Notes under the pieces: model-generated
Database searches by the model: none
What the model was told of the DNA's origin: nothing
Seen by the model: the letters and a program-made list of their open reading frames with translations, nothing else
Position numbers and translations under genes: made by a program
From: Panopea generosa
Taxonomy: Eukaryota > Mollusca > Bivalvia > Adapedonta > Hiatellidae
Direction: 5' to 3'
DNA: 64,000 bases
NCBI GenBank assembly: GCA_029582155.1
Contig: CM055902.1
Coordinates: 11,939,041-12,003,040 of the forward strand
In this document: one piece after another, positions 21,301 through 36,300 of the stretch
Position numbering within the stretch: position 1 is the stretch's first letter
Layout of the letters: each line of letters opens with the position of its first letter

Positions 21301-24300
21301 TGTGTAGTGGTAGACCATTCTTTGCCACAAAATACATGGTCTTGAACCGAGAAACCTTCGAATCTTGGTTGTTGACGATAGATCTGACAATTTGTTCTAC
21401 AACCTTTTCAGTAACTGTTTGTTGTTTAGACTTAACCCTGTGAGCTTCAATAACTAACAAATGTTCAGGATTTTTTTCTTGTCGACTCGAGGCACTTTCC
21501 TGAAGATTGGCACTGCCTTCAGTTCCTAACGGATTGAACTTGTCTGCATCTTTGCACCAGTTATACACCATTACTGTGTTGCCACTTTTGACTACATTTT
21601 CAACCCATAGAAATTTGGTTTTCCATTCCTCCTTAAACTTTCTGACAACTTTTGGTGATTTAGAAATATCAACTTTAACTTTCTTTGGAGTCAGATCAAT
21701 CTCCTCAGCAGCAGGTTGTTTCTGAGACAGAAATGAAAACATACTCCTTATGGCCATTGTAGTTAATACCAATATACAATAAAACACAATAATCCATAAA
21801 AACTTATACATCAAGTATCCAAATAAAAAATCACTGATGAAGTGTTATGTCCGTTGAATTTTAACTGAATAATGAATCAATGATACTACCATGACTATTT
21901 GTAGATTTGATGATGCAAACAAATTAACTCATTAAAATTTTGCTTTAATTTACCCAAACCAAACAATAAAATCGGATAAAAACACAAAAAATATGAAACG
22001 GCTAATTACCTTTGATGTTTTGCTATTCATAGCAAAATTTTAGCAGTTTGGAAACGAGCAAGTATGTCGGTAATCAAATCAAATATTTATTCAATCAAGT
22101 TGTCTTTTAATTCACTTAAGCCAATCATCGCCAATAATTGGAAATAAAATTAACTAATCAGTCGGCCATGATCAGACATGACCTCGAATTATATTGTCAA
22201 ACGACAACTCTACCTAGCTCCGCCTAGTTAATTTATATGCATGCTGTGATTGTGACCTATTTACCCAGTGACTGTCAATTACGCGCATGTTGTAAACACT
22301 ACATTGACAAGCTGGAAATTATGCCAAAGGCAGCAATATTGGTCATAATGTCCACACATTGAAAAGGTAGCAGTAAAACCAGCGGGATGTAACTCAATAT
22401 GTCGTTGGACTGATGCTTCATCCCAAATTGCCGTGCTTCAAAATATGCATCAGTCATAATTTCCACGTGTCAAAAACTGGTCGACTAGAAATCTTGCGCG
22501 TCAGCCCGAGGGTACGCGTCGATTGAAAATACTGATTGTTGCTTGGGAATTATCAGATATAGGATAGTTGTTGGAGCGTTTAGAGCGGGACGGGATTTAA
22601 TAGACAATAACACCCATTGCATTTAAATAAGCATATTTTATCCGAAAAATAACAGACTTTTAGGTGATGCCTCTTTAATAATGTAAGACACAATTTGATT
22701 TGTGTATTTTTAGCTTAACGTTGACAGTGAGACTTCTTCATTGTCTCACTTTGTGATAAAAGTAGCAAGACAATTGATTCAAAAGAATCTCTTGTTATAG
22801 TTGTCAATGATTGAGAATGTTCATTCTTTTATCCATGTTTTTAAGTAAATAGAAACAGCAAGAGACCTGCATTGTTTTAACCTAAGATGTACACTTGTAT
22901 TGGCATTAGTACCCACTTGTGCAGTGTATAGATAATTCTTATCCAGTAAAATGTTAATACTCTCTCCTTGATCGTAACTATCCATATCTATTCATTCTTT
23001 TATCCATGTATTTAAGTAAATAGAAACAGCATGAGACCTACATTGTTTTAGCCTAAGATGTACACTTGTTTATTCCTGATCATAACTATCCATCTCAACT
23101 GCAAGTTTGTTATGGACTTTAAAATCAGGGCACATGAACTTACTTTTGTGTAGTCGTCTCAGCTTTTCTAGTTGTGTCCGATGTAACTGAAGCAGACATT
23201 ATACATCATTTATGATAAAAAAAAATCTGCAGTGGAAGAGTAGGCAAACATGATAATAAACGTCAGTTTAACCATATTTAATGATGGTGCCGTACGAATC
23301 ACCTCATACTAGTACTAGTAGTTAGTTACATGATTTCTTTTCCTTATCTGTTTTCCTGTATTGGCATTAGTACCCACTTGTGCAGTGTATAGATAATTCT
23401 TATCCAATAAGATGTTAGTACTCTCTCCTTGATCATAACTATCCATCTCTATTCATTCTTTTATCCATGTATTTAAGAAAATAAAAACAGCAAGAGACCT
23501 ACATTGTTTTAGCCTAAGATGTACACTTGTTTATTCCTGATCATAACTATCCATCTCAACTGCAAGTTTGTTATGGACTTTAAAATCAGGGCACACAGAC
23601 TTACTTTTGTGTAGTCGTCTCAGCTTTTCTAGTTGTGTCCGATGTAACTGAAGCAGACATTATACAACATTTATGATAAAAAAAAATCTGCAGTGGAAGA
23701 GTAGGCAAACATGATATTACGGAAAATCGGTTTAACCATATGATGGTGCCGTACGTATCACCTCAGTCGGCTAGTACTAGTTGTTATTTACATGACATTT
23801 TCCTGTTTTCCTGTATTGGCATTAGTACCCACTAATGCAGTGTATAGATAATTCTTATCCATTAAAATGTTTATATTCTCTCCCTGATCATAACTATCCA
23901 TCTCAAGTTCAAGTTTGTTATGGACTTTAAAATCAGGGCACAGGAAATTACTTTTGTGTAGTCATATCAACTTTTCTAGTTGAGTTTGATGTAACTAAAG
24001 CGAACATTAAAAATATGTTTTCTTGTTTTGTCAACAATATGGGATTTACATGTAATTACAGTGTATTTTATGATTTATTTCCAGGGTGCAACTTTGCGTA
24101 TGTATAAGCACAATGATAAAACATGACTATCCTGGCCGCTGGCCCAACTTTCCAGAGAAAGTCGCTCTGTTTATACAGTCAGATAATCACGCCACATGGA
24201 TGGGTGCTTTCATGTGTCTCTACCAGATGGTAAAAGTCTACGAGTAAGTTATTTACTGTTATGTAGAGGGGTTATAAATTATGACTCGGGGACTTTATAA

Positions 24301-27300
24301 AGCAGCCACATTTGCTATTTCCCATTTATGCTCTCAAATTAACCTGTATTAAGCAACAACTTGTCTTTAAAGATCACTTTTGCTCCTTCCCTCAACTGGC
24401 TGCTTAAGTTGGGTTCAACTGTATTTAAGACAAAACTAAAGAAATATGTAAATATTATTCCACATAAATTGAAGTGGCTTCATTGACATTGGATAACGTT
24501 TGCTAACTTGGTACGTGTAACTCGGTAACTTGTTGCTAATATTATTGATATTCATGGTATAAATAAATGCTGTGTTAAAACAAAAGAGAAGTGGTATTTA
24601 TAAGCATATTGTGTGCTATATTTTAATGTTGGAAGAAAAATGTAGAATGATAATAGGCGGTATAATTTTGTATGTATACATTTTTTTGAAGTCATAACAC
24701 TTTATACAAACTGTTTACTGTTTCAGGTACAAGCGTAGTGAAGAAAGGAAGGTGTTAGATGAAGCCATGGCCCACATGTTGCCCCTGTGCTACCAACGTT
24801 GTATACAGCTGTTACAGGACCCCTCCGAGGTCTCCAACCTGCTCCAGAAGCAAATCCTGAAAATATACTATGCTTTTATTCAGGTGTGTTAACAGTGAAT
24901 GAAATAGTTAAATTGTAAAACTTGATCTATACGATAATAGGTCATTACTTCTGACATGGTCCTGGCTCACTCGGTAATGTGTGTGACCATCAGTCCAGGG
25001 GTTGTGTGGTTGAATTTCTTTCCAGTCACGATCCCTGTGATGATTGATCATAAACTTTGGTCTATCATGTCTTGCCCACTCAGACTTGCTTCAAAGTAGT
25101 GATTTGCTGAGGTAAGGTGTGTCTAGTACTGTCAAATTCCAGGAACGATGATTAGGTTTTCTGACCCTCGTTAAATAACAAATACTGTGGAAAAGAATAC
25201 AAGCAAAAAAACAAAATAATGAGCTGACATTGAGCCATAATTAAATTGACGTTCTAATCTTTATTATTTTGAAGACAGTGTTTTAGTTCATTTGAGTCAG
25301 TTTCAATCAAGTGAGCTATTGTGATCGCTTTCGTTCGTTATCTGTGTCCATCAACATTTTCTTTAAACTTCTCTAAAACCACTCAATAGATTTTCACCGA
25401 ACTGGGTGTGAATCATTCTTACATGAGCCTCTCTCATAACTCTTTTCAACAACTGATATTAAAGAAGCAAGAATTATTTTTATTAGGTATAAATGGTCAC
25501 TATAAGCTAGAGTTTAATTCCATGCAAAAGTAAATGTATGTTTAACATCATTGTATTGTTGTATAGTAATTGTGATTTCTTTTTTAAAATCCTGTCAATG
25601 CAAACATTAATTGTCAGAGAAAAGTGTGTATATTTTTTTGTCATTTGAGAAACATTTTTTCCCTGCTACCAACCCAATTTTGAAAACTATTATTGGGAGA
25701 GAGCAAACAAACATTTTTTCAGTGTTGAAACTATTGGAGTTTTTTGTTAGTGTTTCCTCATATATTTGTTATGTTAGACGTTCTTGATTTCAGAACCATC
25801 TTCCCACAGAGACAGTTACAAAAGAAATATTCACACAATGGATGGAACTCATCAGACAGATTGTTGACAGACCAGTACCAGAAGTTAGTTTCATGCTTAT
25901 AGGTCTACAAAATGTTCATCTTAATATAATGACACTGAGGACATTACTACATACATGTACATCAAGAAAACATGGAGTTTTTTTATTTTGCCCCCTGCGT
26001 CCGGAATAAAAAAAAGGGTTTCCAATCAATAACTTCTGAATGGGTTTTTGTATTTAATGAATATTTTGTGTGTACCTGTATAATTATAAATTACAGGTCA
26101 TGTTGGATATCTGTCAATTGCATGAGTTACGGCCCATTTTCAATTTGATTCTTAGTAAAGAATTGGTTTTTGGTCAATAGAAGGTGCATTTGGATCGATA
26201 TATTCTTCAGTTTGCCTATATTTTGCTGTTTATTCTGAAAAGTTAGCTGTAATCTGCAGAGTTTGGGTAGGATATCACTTGAAATAATGTACAGTAAACC
26301 CATAGAAATGTGGAATAGAAAATATGGTTGCTTAAGACAAGTGTCTGCTTGGTAGAGGTAACTGCTTACACATGTTTGACTGTGTTAAACATTCACTTAC
26401 AAACGTTAATTAGTTAAGCAAACATTAATCTATTGTAGCAAACAAACCAGATAGATGAGGATGAACGTCCAGAATTAGCCTGGTGGAAAGTGAAGAAATG
26501 GGCTGTCCATATACTGTCTAGAACTTTCGAAAGGTAAGTAAGATTGATGTTCATATTTTATAACAGGGATACATTATAGTTATAGCTCATTGCATTGTTT
26601 TTTCTTTATTCCAGTATAATGATCTATCTGTTTAACCACTGTAAAGTCTGTAATGATCTAGTTTAGGAGTCTCTGATCGTCAAGTTTGTATGATGTTGAA
26701 AATTGAGTTCAATATATCAATTTATGAATAAAATGATAGAGGTTGACCTTTTGAAGCCACAATTGGCTTTAATTAAACCCACAAATAAAGTGATGGAACA
26801 CTATAAAATTACCGTTTCCACGACGTTTGTGACTGTTTTGAATGTATAACTGAAGTTTTTTGTGTAATGATAATTGAGTCGGAATTTGTATTGATATTGA
26901 TTATTCCAGGTGTCAATATTTTTTCTATATTATATTACATGGATCCCTTATTTTCAGAGGCGTATTGTCTCGCACTTACAGCATTTCTTATTTTGATTAA
27001 GTGTGACCCTTGTAGAAGGGGCATTTAGTGTTACCCCTGCCTGTCAATTCAATTGATTTTTGATAAATACCTTCTGAAAGAAGCTATGCATTTTATTCTT
27101 AATATTCTGTGTTGGCTGTATTATTATAAAATGATAGCCAAAATTGAAGATATTGCGGGGGTATCCATCTCCTTATAGACCTTTTAAGAATAACAGAACA
27201 TTGTTTAGACAGCAGATTACGTGATGGTAGAAGCTGCTCTTTGAAGTATGGTTCCTTTTTATGACAATTACAAGTGATAAATATTTTTTTGTACAGGTAT

Positions 27301-30300
27301 GGTAGTCCAGGAAATGTGACAAAGGACTACAATGCATTTGCTGAATGGTATCTCAAAGCATTCTCAGGTAAGTCCTTAAATTATAAAAATATAGGGATTA
27401 TATGGAGATAATAAATGATATCTGTGCAAGAAGATTTTTACATTTACCATGTGAAAACAGGGCCTTTTAACCTTATATAATAGAGGCCGACATTGGGTGA
27501 CTCCTAATAAAAAAATAAAAAAAAATTTTCCAATCTGATGAAAGAATTTCCAAAAATATAGACTGAAATTCCCAATTTGTTGTTGTTATTTTACAGTTAT
27601 TTCGTTTTCTTCTGTACTTTGACGAATCAATCTTAGTAGGCGAGTTTAAACTAGAATATTCTCGAAGCGAATCTTCATATATAACAGAAATAAATTATAT
27701 GCAAGGGACTGGTTACTGCCTGTTAATTGATCAAATCGTGCTCGTTTATTTAAAAAATAAACCTGTACACCAATCAGTATAAAGATTGAATGCAATGAGC
27801 TTATTGCTTTTTCCAAATTTAGCAGAAAATTGCGCTTCAATTTCCCAAAATAAAAAGGCTAAGGCCTCTTCCCAATTTCTGGAAAAAAAGCCCTGGAAAA
27901 GATGGTAAAGTTTCAGCTGCCATATATACAGAAACCTTGCAGAAATTTCATACTGCTATTTAAACTTAATTAAATATTGTCTTAATATGTGAACTCTAAT
28001 CCTTAAATCTTTTTTTGTTGTTGTTTACACGAGAAATAGTGTAAAATTTTGAAGAAGAACTTGCATTAAAGTTATTAAGAAAGCTTGTCATTGAGGCCAT
28101 CCTTAAAAAAAAAAATAAACTGTTTGCCGTGCTCCTACCTACTTGCTCAAATTTGCAGCTACCTAAACTTTTTTATTGACTTTGAAAGCTTTTATTTATT
28201 TTTTTCATGATTTCTGTCCTTTTTTTCTTTAAAATGGCCATGCAAAAAATTTGTTAAAAAAAAAGAAGATACTTACCTACTCTCTTGAAAAATACTGGGT
28301 CGGAGCACAGCAAACAAATATATTTTTAAGGATGGCCTAACATACAGTGTTTTTAAGGATGATTGCTGTAAGTGAAGTTTTGTTGAAAGTTCTTTTCCAT
28401 AGGTTAAGTTCTTTTGACTTTTAACTGTTCATTGCAAAGTGTTAAATGTTAACATGTTGTTTGCTACAGGAGGAGTAATACAGGTACTGTTCAAGGTTTT
28501 GGAACAGTACAGACAGAAAGTCTACATTGCACCCCGTGTTCTACAACAAACCCTCAACTATCTCAATCAAGGGTAGGTTCTTTTACAGTTTTAAGTGATA
28601 CTTTCATTTGTTTTAATATTATTGGTAATATTTTTTTGTTTTTACAGAAATTCATATGATTTTTTATATTTTCTTTATAAAGAAATTAATGACATGCATG
28701 CAGCAATACAATACATTTCACATACCAAATATATGCTTCTTTTGATGCTTTGTTAATAAAGGAATCTTTCTTTTGAATAATAGAACAGAAGTTTTTTTAG
28801 CTCGCTGGGACAAAGTCCAAGGAGAGCTATTGCCATGACCCCGTTGGCGTCGTCTGTAGACACCCAGGGTAAACTTTTGCATTTAAGTTTAAGATATCTA
28901 CGCAACCACTCATTGGATGTGAATGAAACTTCGCATGTGTATTCACCATCATCAATGGAACACGCACACAAGAACCATAACTCTGGATTGCATTTTGGCA
29001 CAGTTATGGCCCTTTTTTAGACTTAGACACCCAGAGGCAGGCTTTGTTGTCATCTGAATACGAAGGGACGATCACAAGTATTAAATGACAATTTGGGTAC
29101 CAATGGTATTGGTAGATAATTGCTAAACTATTCCATATAGCCCTGCTTGATATCTTTTTTTACCAATCATTTTCAGTGTTAGTCATGCGTTTTCATGGAA
29201 GTTTATGAAGCCTAACATTCAGCCCATCATACAGGAAGTGATCTTCCCACTCATGTGCCACAGCGACACAGATGAGGAATTATGGGAGACAGACCCACAG
29301 GAGTATATACGACTAAAATATGGTAAAGTTTTATTCTTACTGATGTATAACTGCTTTCTAGCTAATGACTTAAACTTAAATATATATATGTACAGTATAA
29401 GGTCTCATTGTAATTTATCATATTCAAAACATTAAAACAATTGTCTATCCCAGCAGTGGTCTATTAGTAGAGTTGGCATCAAATGTGAAAAGTCGTGGGT
29501 TCGATCCCTGGCTGGGTCGTACCAAAAACTTAATAAACAGAACTAGAAGCTTGAAGCGCAGTATTTAGAGAATAACTTGATGTATGTTTGGCCCGGTGTC
29601 CATGTATATAAATGTGACAGGATGGGATGATACTCCAGGTTAGCATCAGTATGAATACTGTCTCAAGACTATGACTTAAAAAAAGATTAAAAGTGAAGCC
29701 AATAACCATACAATACTGTATAAACGTTGATTCTGCTAAAACTCGAGTTAAAACATCTATAAAATCCATAATTTTATTTCACTTCTCAGACAAAAAATTA
29801 TATCTCTTGTGGTTTCAGATGTATTTGAAGATTTCCTCTCGCCAGTGATGGCTGCTCAAACTCTGTTTTACTCTTGTGCATCAAAGCGTAAGGAGGTATT
29901 GCAGAAATCTATGGGTTTCTGTATGCAAGTTCTTACCCAGGGATCCATATCTCCGAGACAGAAGGACGGGGCATTACACATGATTGGGGCAGTAGCTGAA
30001 GTGTTACTAAAGGTACTGTTATGATAAAGCAAATGTATTCTCAATATAAAAGTCTGTTGTAATTTTAAACAAAAAAAAAGAAGACAAAATTTTGTAAAGG
30101 TGGCTCATTTTGTATTTAAATAAATGGTAAATGTAATCATTTTGAAATGGAATGCAAAATTTTTTCCTTTAAAACATTAATTGCTAATTTTATGAACACT
30201 TTGTGTGCTTCATTCTTAAATTCTTTGAACAGGGCCATTCTTAAATTGTTTGCTTGCTGTGCTCTGTCTTAGTAATTTATATGTTGGTAGGCATGTAGCT

Positions 30301-33300
30301 TTATATATTTTTTTTTTGCCATATTTTAATATTTTTTTTGTCATTTTCATAAAAAATGGACAAAATTAATGGGGAGAAAATTAAATAAAAAAAATTCAGG
30401 TAGCTGCAATTTGAGTCGGCAGGTATTAGCTAGGAAAACAAACATATTTTTTGTTTAAGTTTGGGGTCCTGTTAAATACTGTTACTGACTACAAAACTTT
30501 TGATGCAAGATCTAAATAATATGAGGTACCTGGGAGTTTAAACCTTGTATATTGTAATAACTTTGTTTATGGTGAGAAAAAGATTTGATCTTCATATAGA
30601 TGTAATGTTTTGTTTTGATAATAACAGAGGAAGATCTACAAGGATCAAGCAGAGATGATGTTAACGTCGCATGTGTACCCAGAGTTTGCCAGTCCTCACG
30701 GATATTTGAGAGCAAGAGTGAGTATGGGTTACTTTTACAAATTGTATATTAATAATACGCTGATTTTAAATCAAATACCCAATACCGGAAATATGTTGAA
30801 ATGTAAGAGGAATGTGCTTTTGTTTGATCTTAATCTTAACTATTGGCTTTGTAATCGTAAAATCTGGCACTAGGTCTTGGAATTGTCCAGATGACTAAAT
30901 TTTTAAATTAACATTCTTTGCATTCAGTGTTGTTGTTTTTGCCATTTTAATAGCAGTTATTGGGTCATATTCCCAATGGAAAAAAGTACCTTTTTACCCA
31001 ATTGAGTGGTAAAAATTCCCAATTGAAAGCCTCATTAATTATAAATTGAAACTTTTCATATTCTTTGATGAAATAAACAAAGTTTTCCCTATTCTGAAAT
31101 GAGTATGACATTGATTCTTGAATTAAATGACCAGAGAAACAAGTGTAAATATTTTTATTAAGTTGATTTGATTGATTGAATATTTAGCGTCATTTTTATG
31201 ACATCGAGGGCTAACAGACAATCATTTAACCTAACCACTGTTTCCTGGGATTAACCCCTACTCGAGCAAACCTCATCTCCACAAGTAACTGATATCTTTC
31301 CCACTTGAATCAGTGGTGAGAGATGAATGATAATGAGACACAATGTCGTATATCAATCATCACAGAGACTGTTGCCAGGCTGGGGATTCAAACTCGCGAC
31401 CCCTGGATTGATAGTCGAGCGTAACCGACTGAGCTAATCAGGCCGGGCTATTAAGTTAAACAAATATATTTAATGCAAAAGTTTTCCCAATGTTAATGAA
31501 AATGCACTAAACTTCACAATACTCACGGTTAAGGTTCATCTTCACAAAACGATGAGAAAAAAAACACTGGCATTAAATATCAAATGTTCCTTTTTTTTTG
31601 GCAATGTACGCTGTATAGTTCGATAATAAACAGGGATTGAGCTGAGATAAAATAGATACAATTAAGTTGAACATATTATGTTCTTGCATTAAAGATGATC
31701 TTTGAAGTCAAGAGGATGATATAAAGCCATCTTGGCCTTATTGTTTTACCATAAACTTGTCCAATATCTAGGCACAATTACTGTAGAGAACAGCTGATAT
31801 CAAACTGAACGAAACATGTATACCTTCCAGTAGAAAGTTTGAAAGAAATAATTGATACCTTCAATGTATAAAAAATATATTCGTTGAAACAGGCTTGCTG
31901 GGTGATTCGATACTTCAGCGAGATGAAGTTTAAACAGGAAACCAACTTGTATCAGGCCTTAGAACAGACAAAGAACTGTCTGTGCACAGACAAGGAACTG
32001 CCAGTGAAGGTGGAAGCTGCCATAGCTCTACAGATGTTGGTTACCGAACAAGACAAAGGTTTGTACAGATTGGAGAAATTTTATAGCTGTACATGGGACA
32101 ATAAAGTTTGTATTCTTTACACTGTAATGTGAAGTGTTGCAGTATACAATATTGAACTTTGAAAGACACAAGACTCACTTCTGAGGTTCCAAAGTATTAA
32201 TGTGAAAATGTTTGCTAGTTTCTAGTGGGAGGCCAGTGGTTCTACTCATGTTCATGAGTGAGGTATTCCTCCACCAATAAAACTGGTGACCATATGTAAT
32301 CTGTAAGGTATTGCAACTGGTGTTTATTCCTAATAAAAAAAAAAGTAAATAAAAAGACTAATAAAATTTGTTGCAAAAAAAATAATTTTGATTTGGGAGT
32401 GTGTAAAGTAATAGTCATTGACTTTCAAGATAGTCACCAGAGTTTGAGAGATTATTAAAAGACAAATATATGCACAAGTGACATTTTGTTCTAAATCTCA
32501 AGAAATGGTTTATAATTTCAGCACAGTTTTTAGCACATTCTTCCATTCACTTGTGTACTTAATTTGTTCATTATTCATTATTTCAGCAAAGACCTATATG
32601 AAACCCCATGTGAAGACTGTGATTCTAGAACTGCTGAAGGTGATACGAGAGACTGAGAACGATGACCTCACTGGCACCATGCAGAGGCTCGTCTGTACTT
32701 ATGTAGAGGATGTTATACCTATAGCCGTGGAAATGATGACACATCTGGTATTATGCAACTCCTTCTTTGTTGTTGATATTTGATTTAATGTATATTAAGT
32801 TTGAAACTTATTTACTTTACTTTGATTGTGAAACAAGTTCTTACAGCTTAGACAAATCACGCTCGAAGTCTTCCTGGGTAGAATCAGTACTGAGTACATG
32901 CGGGAAAAGTGTCTTGCTCAAGGACAAAACACATAGCCATGGCGGAGGATCGAACCCACTTCCCTCCAATGATGGGTTCGGTGCTTTACCACTGGACAAC
33001 CAGTTCCACATATATGATGTACATTAAGTGTTGTTTAGGTTACTTTTTCTATATTTGAAATGCTATATGTTCTGAATTATATTGTAAAATTGCATAATTT
33101 GATTTTACTACATTTAGTTTACCAGATTGCTACTAAAGTACCCGAGCACACCAGTACTTAATATTGCATACTTTGAAAAACGCCAGTATTAGATATAAGC
33201 ATACTTTGAAATGAAAAAAAATACCATTTCACCTGCTATGAAGTCAATAGTAATGGGATCTTTGATAAGGAAATTATATTAAAGGACAAAAGATTTGTAG

Positions 33301-36300
33301 AAAGAATGGGCATTTTCTCCTTGAGTTTTAATTTAAGAGTTGAATTTTCTTATTGGCAACTCTGTAGCTCATGGATGTCATAAGAGGCAACAATTTGAGT
33401 TATGCGATAGAATTTGCTGAAATCTGTACATATCAAGTTTGTAGGTTAATTCTGCGACCTGTATCCATTTGTTTTGTGTTTTTAATCTGTTAATTTGTTG
33501 TTTTTGTACATGTTGAGAGAATTTAGAATCTTTCTATCTGTGTTTCAAGTAGACACTGTTGTGATATGACTGAAAATTAACACTAAACACCAAACAACAA
33601 ATCACTGAGATCATGAGTTGGAGCCCAGTTGGACGTGCAGAAAAACTGATTGTTTTATGCAATCTCGGTGTTGAAAATGGTGTAGAACTTCTTCCATAAT
33701 CTTGTGTGTAATTTCCCATTTCAGGCCCAGACATTCTCCCAGGTTCTGGACTCTGACTCGGATGGGTCAGAAGAGAAGGCCATCACCGCACTTGGCATCC
33801 TAAACACCATGGAAACTATACTCACTGTGATGGAGGAACAAAAAGAGGTAAAGAAGTCGGAAGTTCATTATTGTAGCGTTATTTTGTATCTTTGAACAAC
33901 CCAGTAACAGTTGCTTTGGTAGCAGTTTAAATGTTACCAATCAACGTTTAGTTTATACTAAGACCAGAAAAAAAAACAAACCTATTTTTGCTTTTCTTAT
34001 CCTTTTTTTTTCTCATTTTTATTTTATGAGAAAATGTCATAATAATGAACTCCATGTATTATAAGCAAATTGATTTTAACTTTGATTTTCTTTTCTATAA
34101 AAAAAAACTAATTTTAATAGTTAGTCAATAAGGAACAATACAAATGTAATTTTTTGACACATTAAGCAGATTCATTCCACAGGTTTTAATTTTAATAAAA
34201 ACAACCAAAAAACCCAGTCCAGACTCAATTTTAGGGCCAGTCGGTAAACACTAAACACAGGTTTTAATTATGGCCTAATTTAATGAAGCTACTTTGAACT
34301 CTGGGAGTCCGTTTTTTTTGGGTAGAATCAATACTGAGTGTTCTTTATAAAGGCATAATTTGCCATTTGTTGTATATAAAAATATAAGATTGGTTTAAAC
34401 CATGTGTATGCGGTTCTTGTTGCACAGATAGCATTTTATAATTATTTTGATATCATCATTGTTTATTTCATATATTTTGATACCTGTGTCATTTTGTTTC
34501 TTTCATAAATCATTGAAGAATAATATAATTTCATCTTTTGGTATTTTAGATTATGCTTCAGTTGGAAGGAATAGTGCTAAATGTGATAGGAGTTATTCTT
34601 CAACAAAATATAATAGGTAAGTTCACCTGTATAAATATTGACAATAAACTGTACTCTGTTAAAATACAGTCCCATTTTAAAAAACAACAACAATTGGTAT
34701 CATTCTGCACTAAGCCGAGATTGCAGCAGTGGCCTAGTGGTAAGCGTCTGCCTTGCATGCGAAAGGTTGTGGATTCGATCTGTGGCCCGTCATACCAGAC
34801 TTCAAAAAGGTTACTAGAAGCTTCCTCGCTTGGCGCTCAACATTTAGTGGATAGTTTTAGATCTAGTCTGTCTAGTGTCGGTATAATGCGACTCGGTGGG
34901 GTATTTAATCGTGTCTGCTACATGATATTCCAGTGTAGCAGCTCTTAGATTACTGTAGACTGTCACGATATGACTGAAAAATTGTTGAAAGCAACGCTAA
35001 ATAACACACAGCAACAACATAATCTTTATCTAAAATAAAAACCAAATAAATTGAACCCAAAATCCAGTTTTGAAAAAGCATACATTTTATGTTTGCTGTG
35101 TGAACAGGTCATTGAATTGAAAAAACAATAACAAGCTTGTTAGATTATTACAAAATAGTACTTTGCAAACAATAAGGTGTCATTTAAAGTTGAATTAATG
35201 ATATGCATTTTTCATTTCAGATTTCTACGAGGAGGTATTATCGTTAATCTACAGCCTAACCAGCTCCCATATAACTGTACACATGTGGCAGGTGTTTGGA
35301 ATGTTGTACGAAATGTTCCAGAAAGATGGTGTAGACTACTTTACAGGTATTTTTCACTTTTAACTAGTATTTTATCAGTTGCAGTTAATGGTATTGTGGA
35401 TCTACATGTATATGTATCATGGCTGCACTTGGTTTTAGTTTAATGTGTTCGCAAATACAAGTCAGCTGAACAGCATGCTCCATTTAAACATTTGCTAACA
35501 AAACGAACACTTTTGAGAGTTGTTTGCTTGTGTTTTATCACATGATGAAAAGGGAAATGGAGGGACAGCACTTAAGTAATCAAATTACTGTTCACCGTTC
35601 GTTAGAGCAACTTTTGCATTTATAAACACAGTAAACATGTCTATCTGACTGAACCCAGCACATATATCTCCAAGGGTGTTTAAATATTTCAATCTTTCAC
35701 AAATTAAATAATCTCCGAGTTCATGCTTGGATACATCTGCGCTAATACTGTTCAAAGTCAGAGTGTAAATTTAATTTATATATACTACATTGTGAGTTTT
35801 GAAGCTCATAACACCTGCAAAAAAGAAACCATAGCTTTGCTAGGTAGAACAAAAACTTAATGACATCCATTTCTTTTATATGATTTTAAATATTTAAATA
35901 TTTGTGTTTGTCTGTATTTTAGATATGATGCCCGCCTTACACAACTATATCACTGTCGACACGCCTACTTTCCTGTCTAACCCTAAACATCTAGAGGCCA
36001 TCTACAATATGTGTAAACAGGTGATGATTGTATTTAAACTACTTAATAACCCCTAATCTGGTGCATTAGTAGTACTATAGGGCTTCAACAGTATACTGGT
36101 ATTACAATATTGCAATGTAACCTGTGACAATATGTATTGGAATAAAGGTTTTCATGTTACAATATATTGTAACAAACAGCATTATGTTTTAACTCTTATA
36201 AACATTATTGAGCAGTAGGCCGTTCATAAAAAATTGGTTGCTGTGCTCCTACCTACTCTTGACACTCAAAGTTGCAGCTGTCCAAACTTTTTTTATTAAC

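Noticed and set aside
32767-33027. 86-codon plus-strand frame after importin exon 14
   Set aside because: It covers the complement of a family E SINE; no conserved coding.
34553-34948. 131-codon plus-strand frame as a separate gene
   Set aside because: Only 34550-34616 is coding (importin exon 16). The rest is intron and a SINE.
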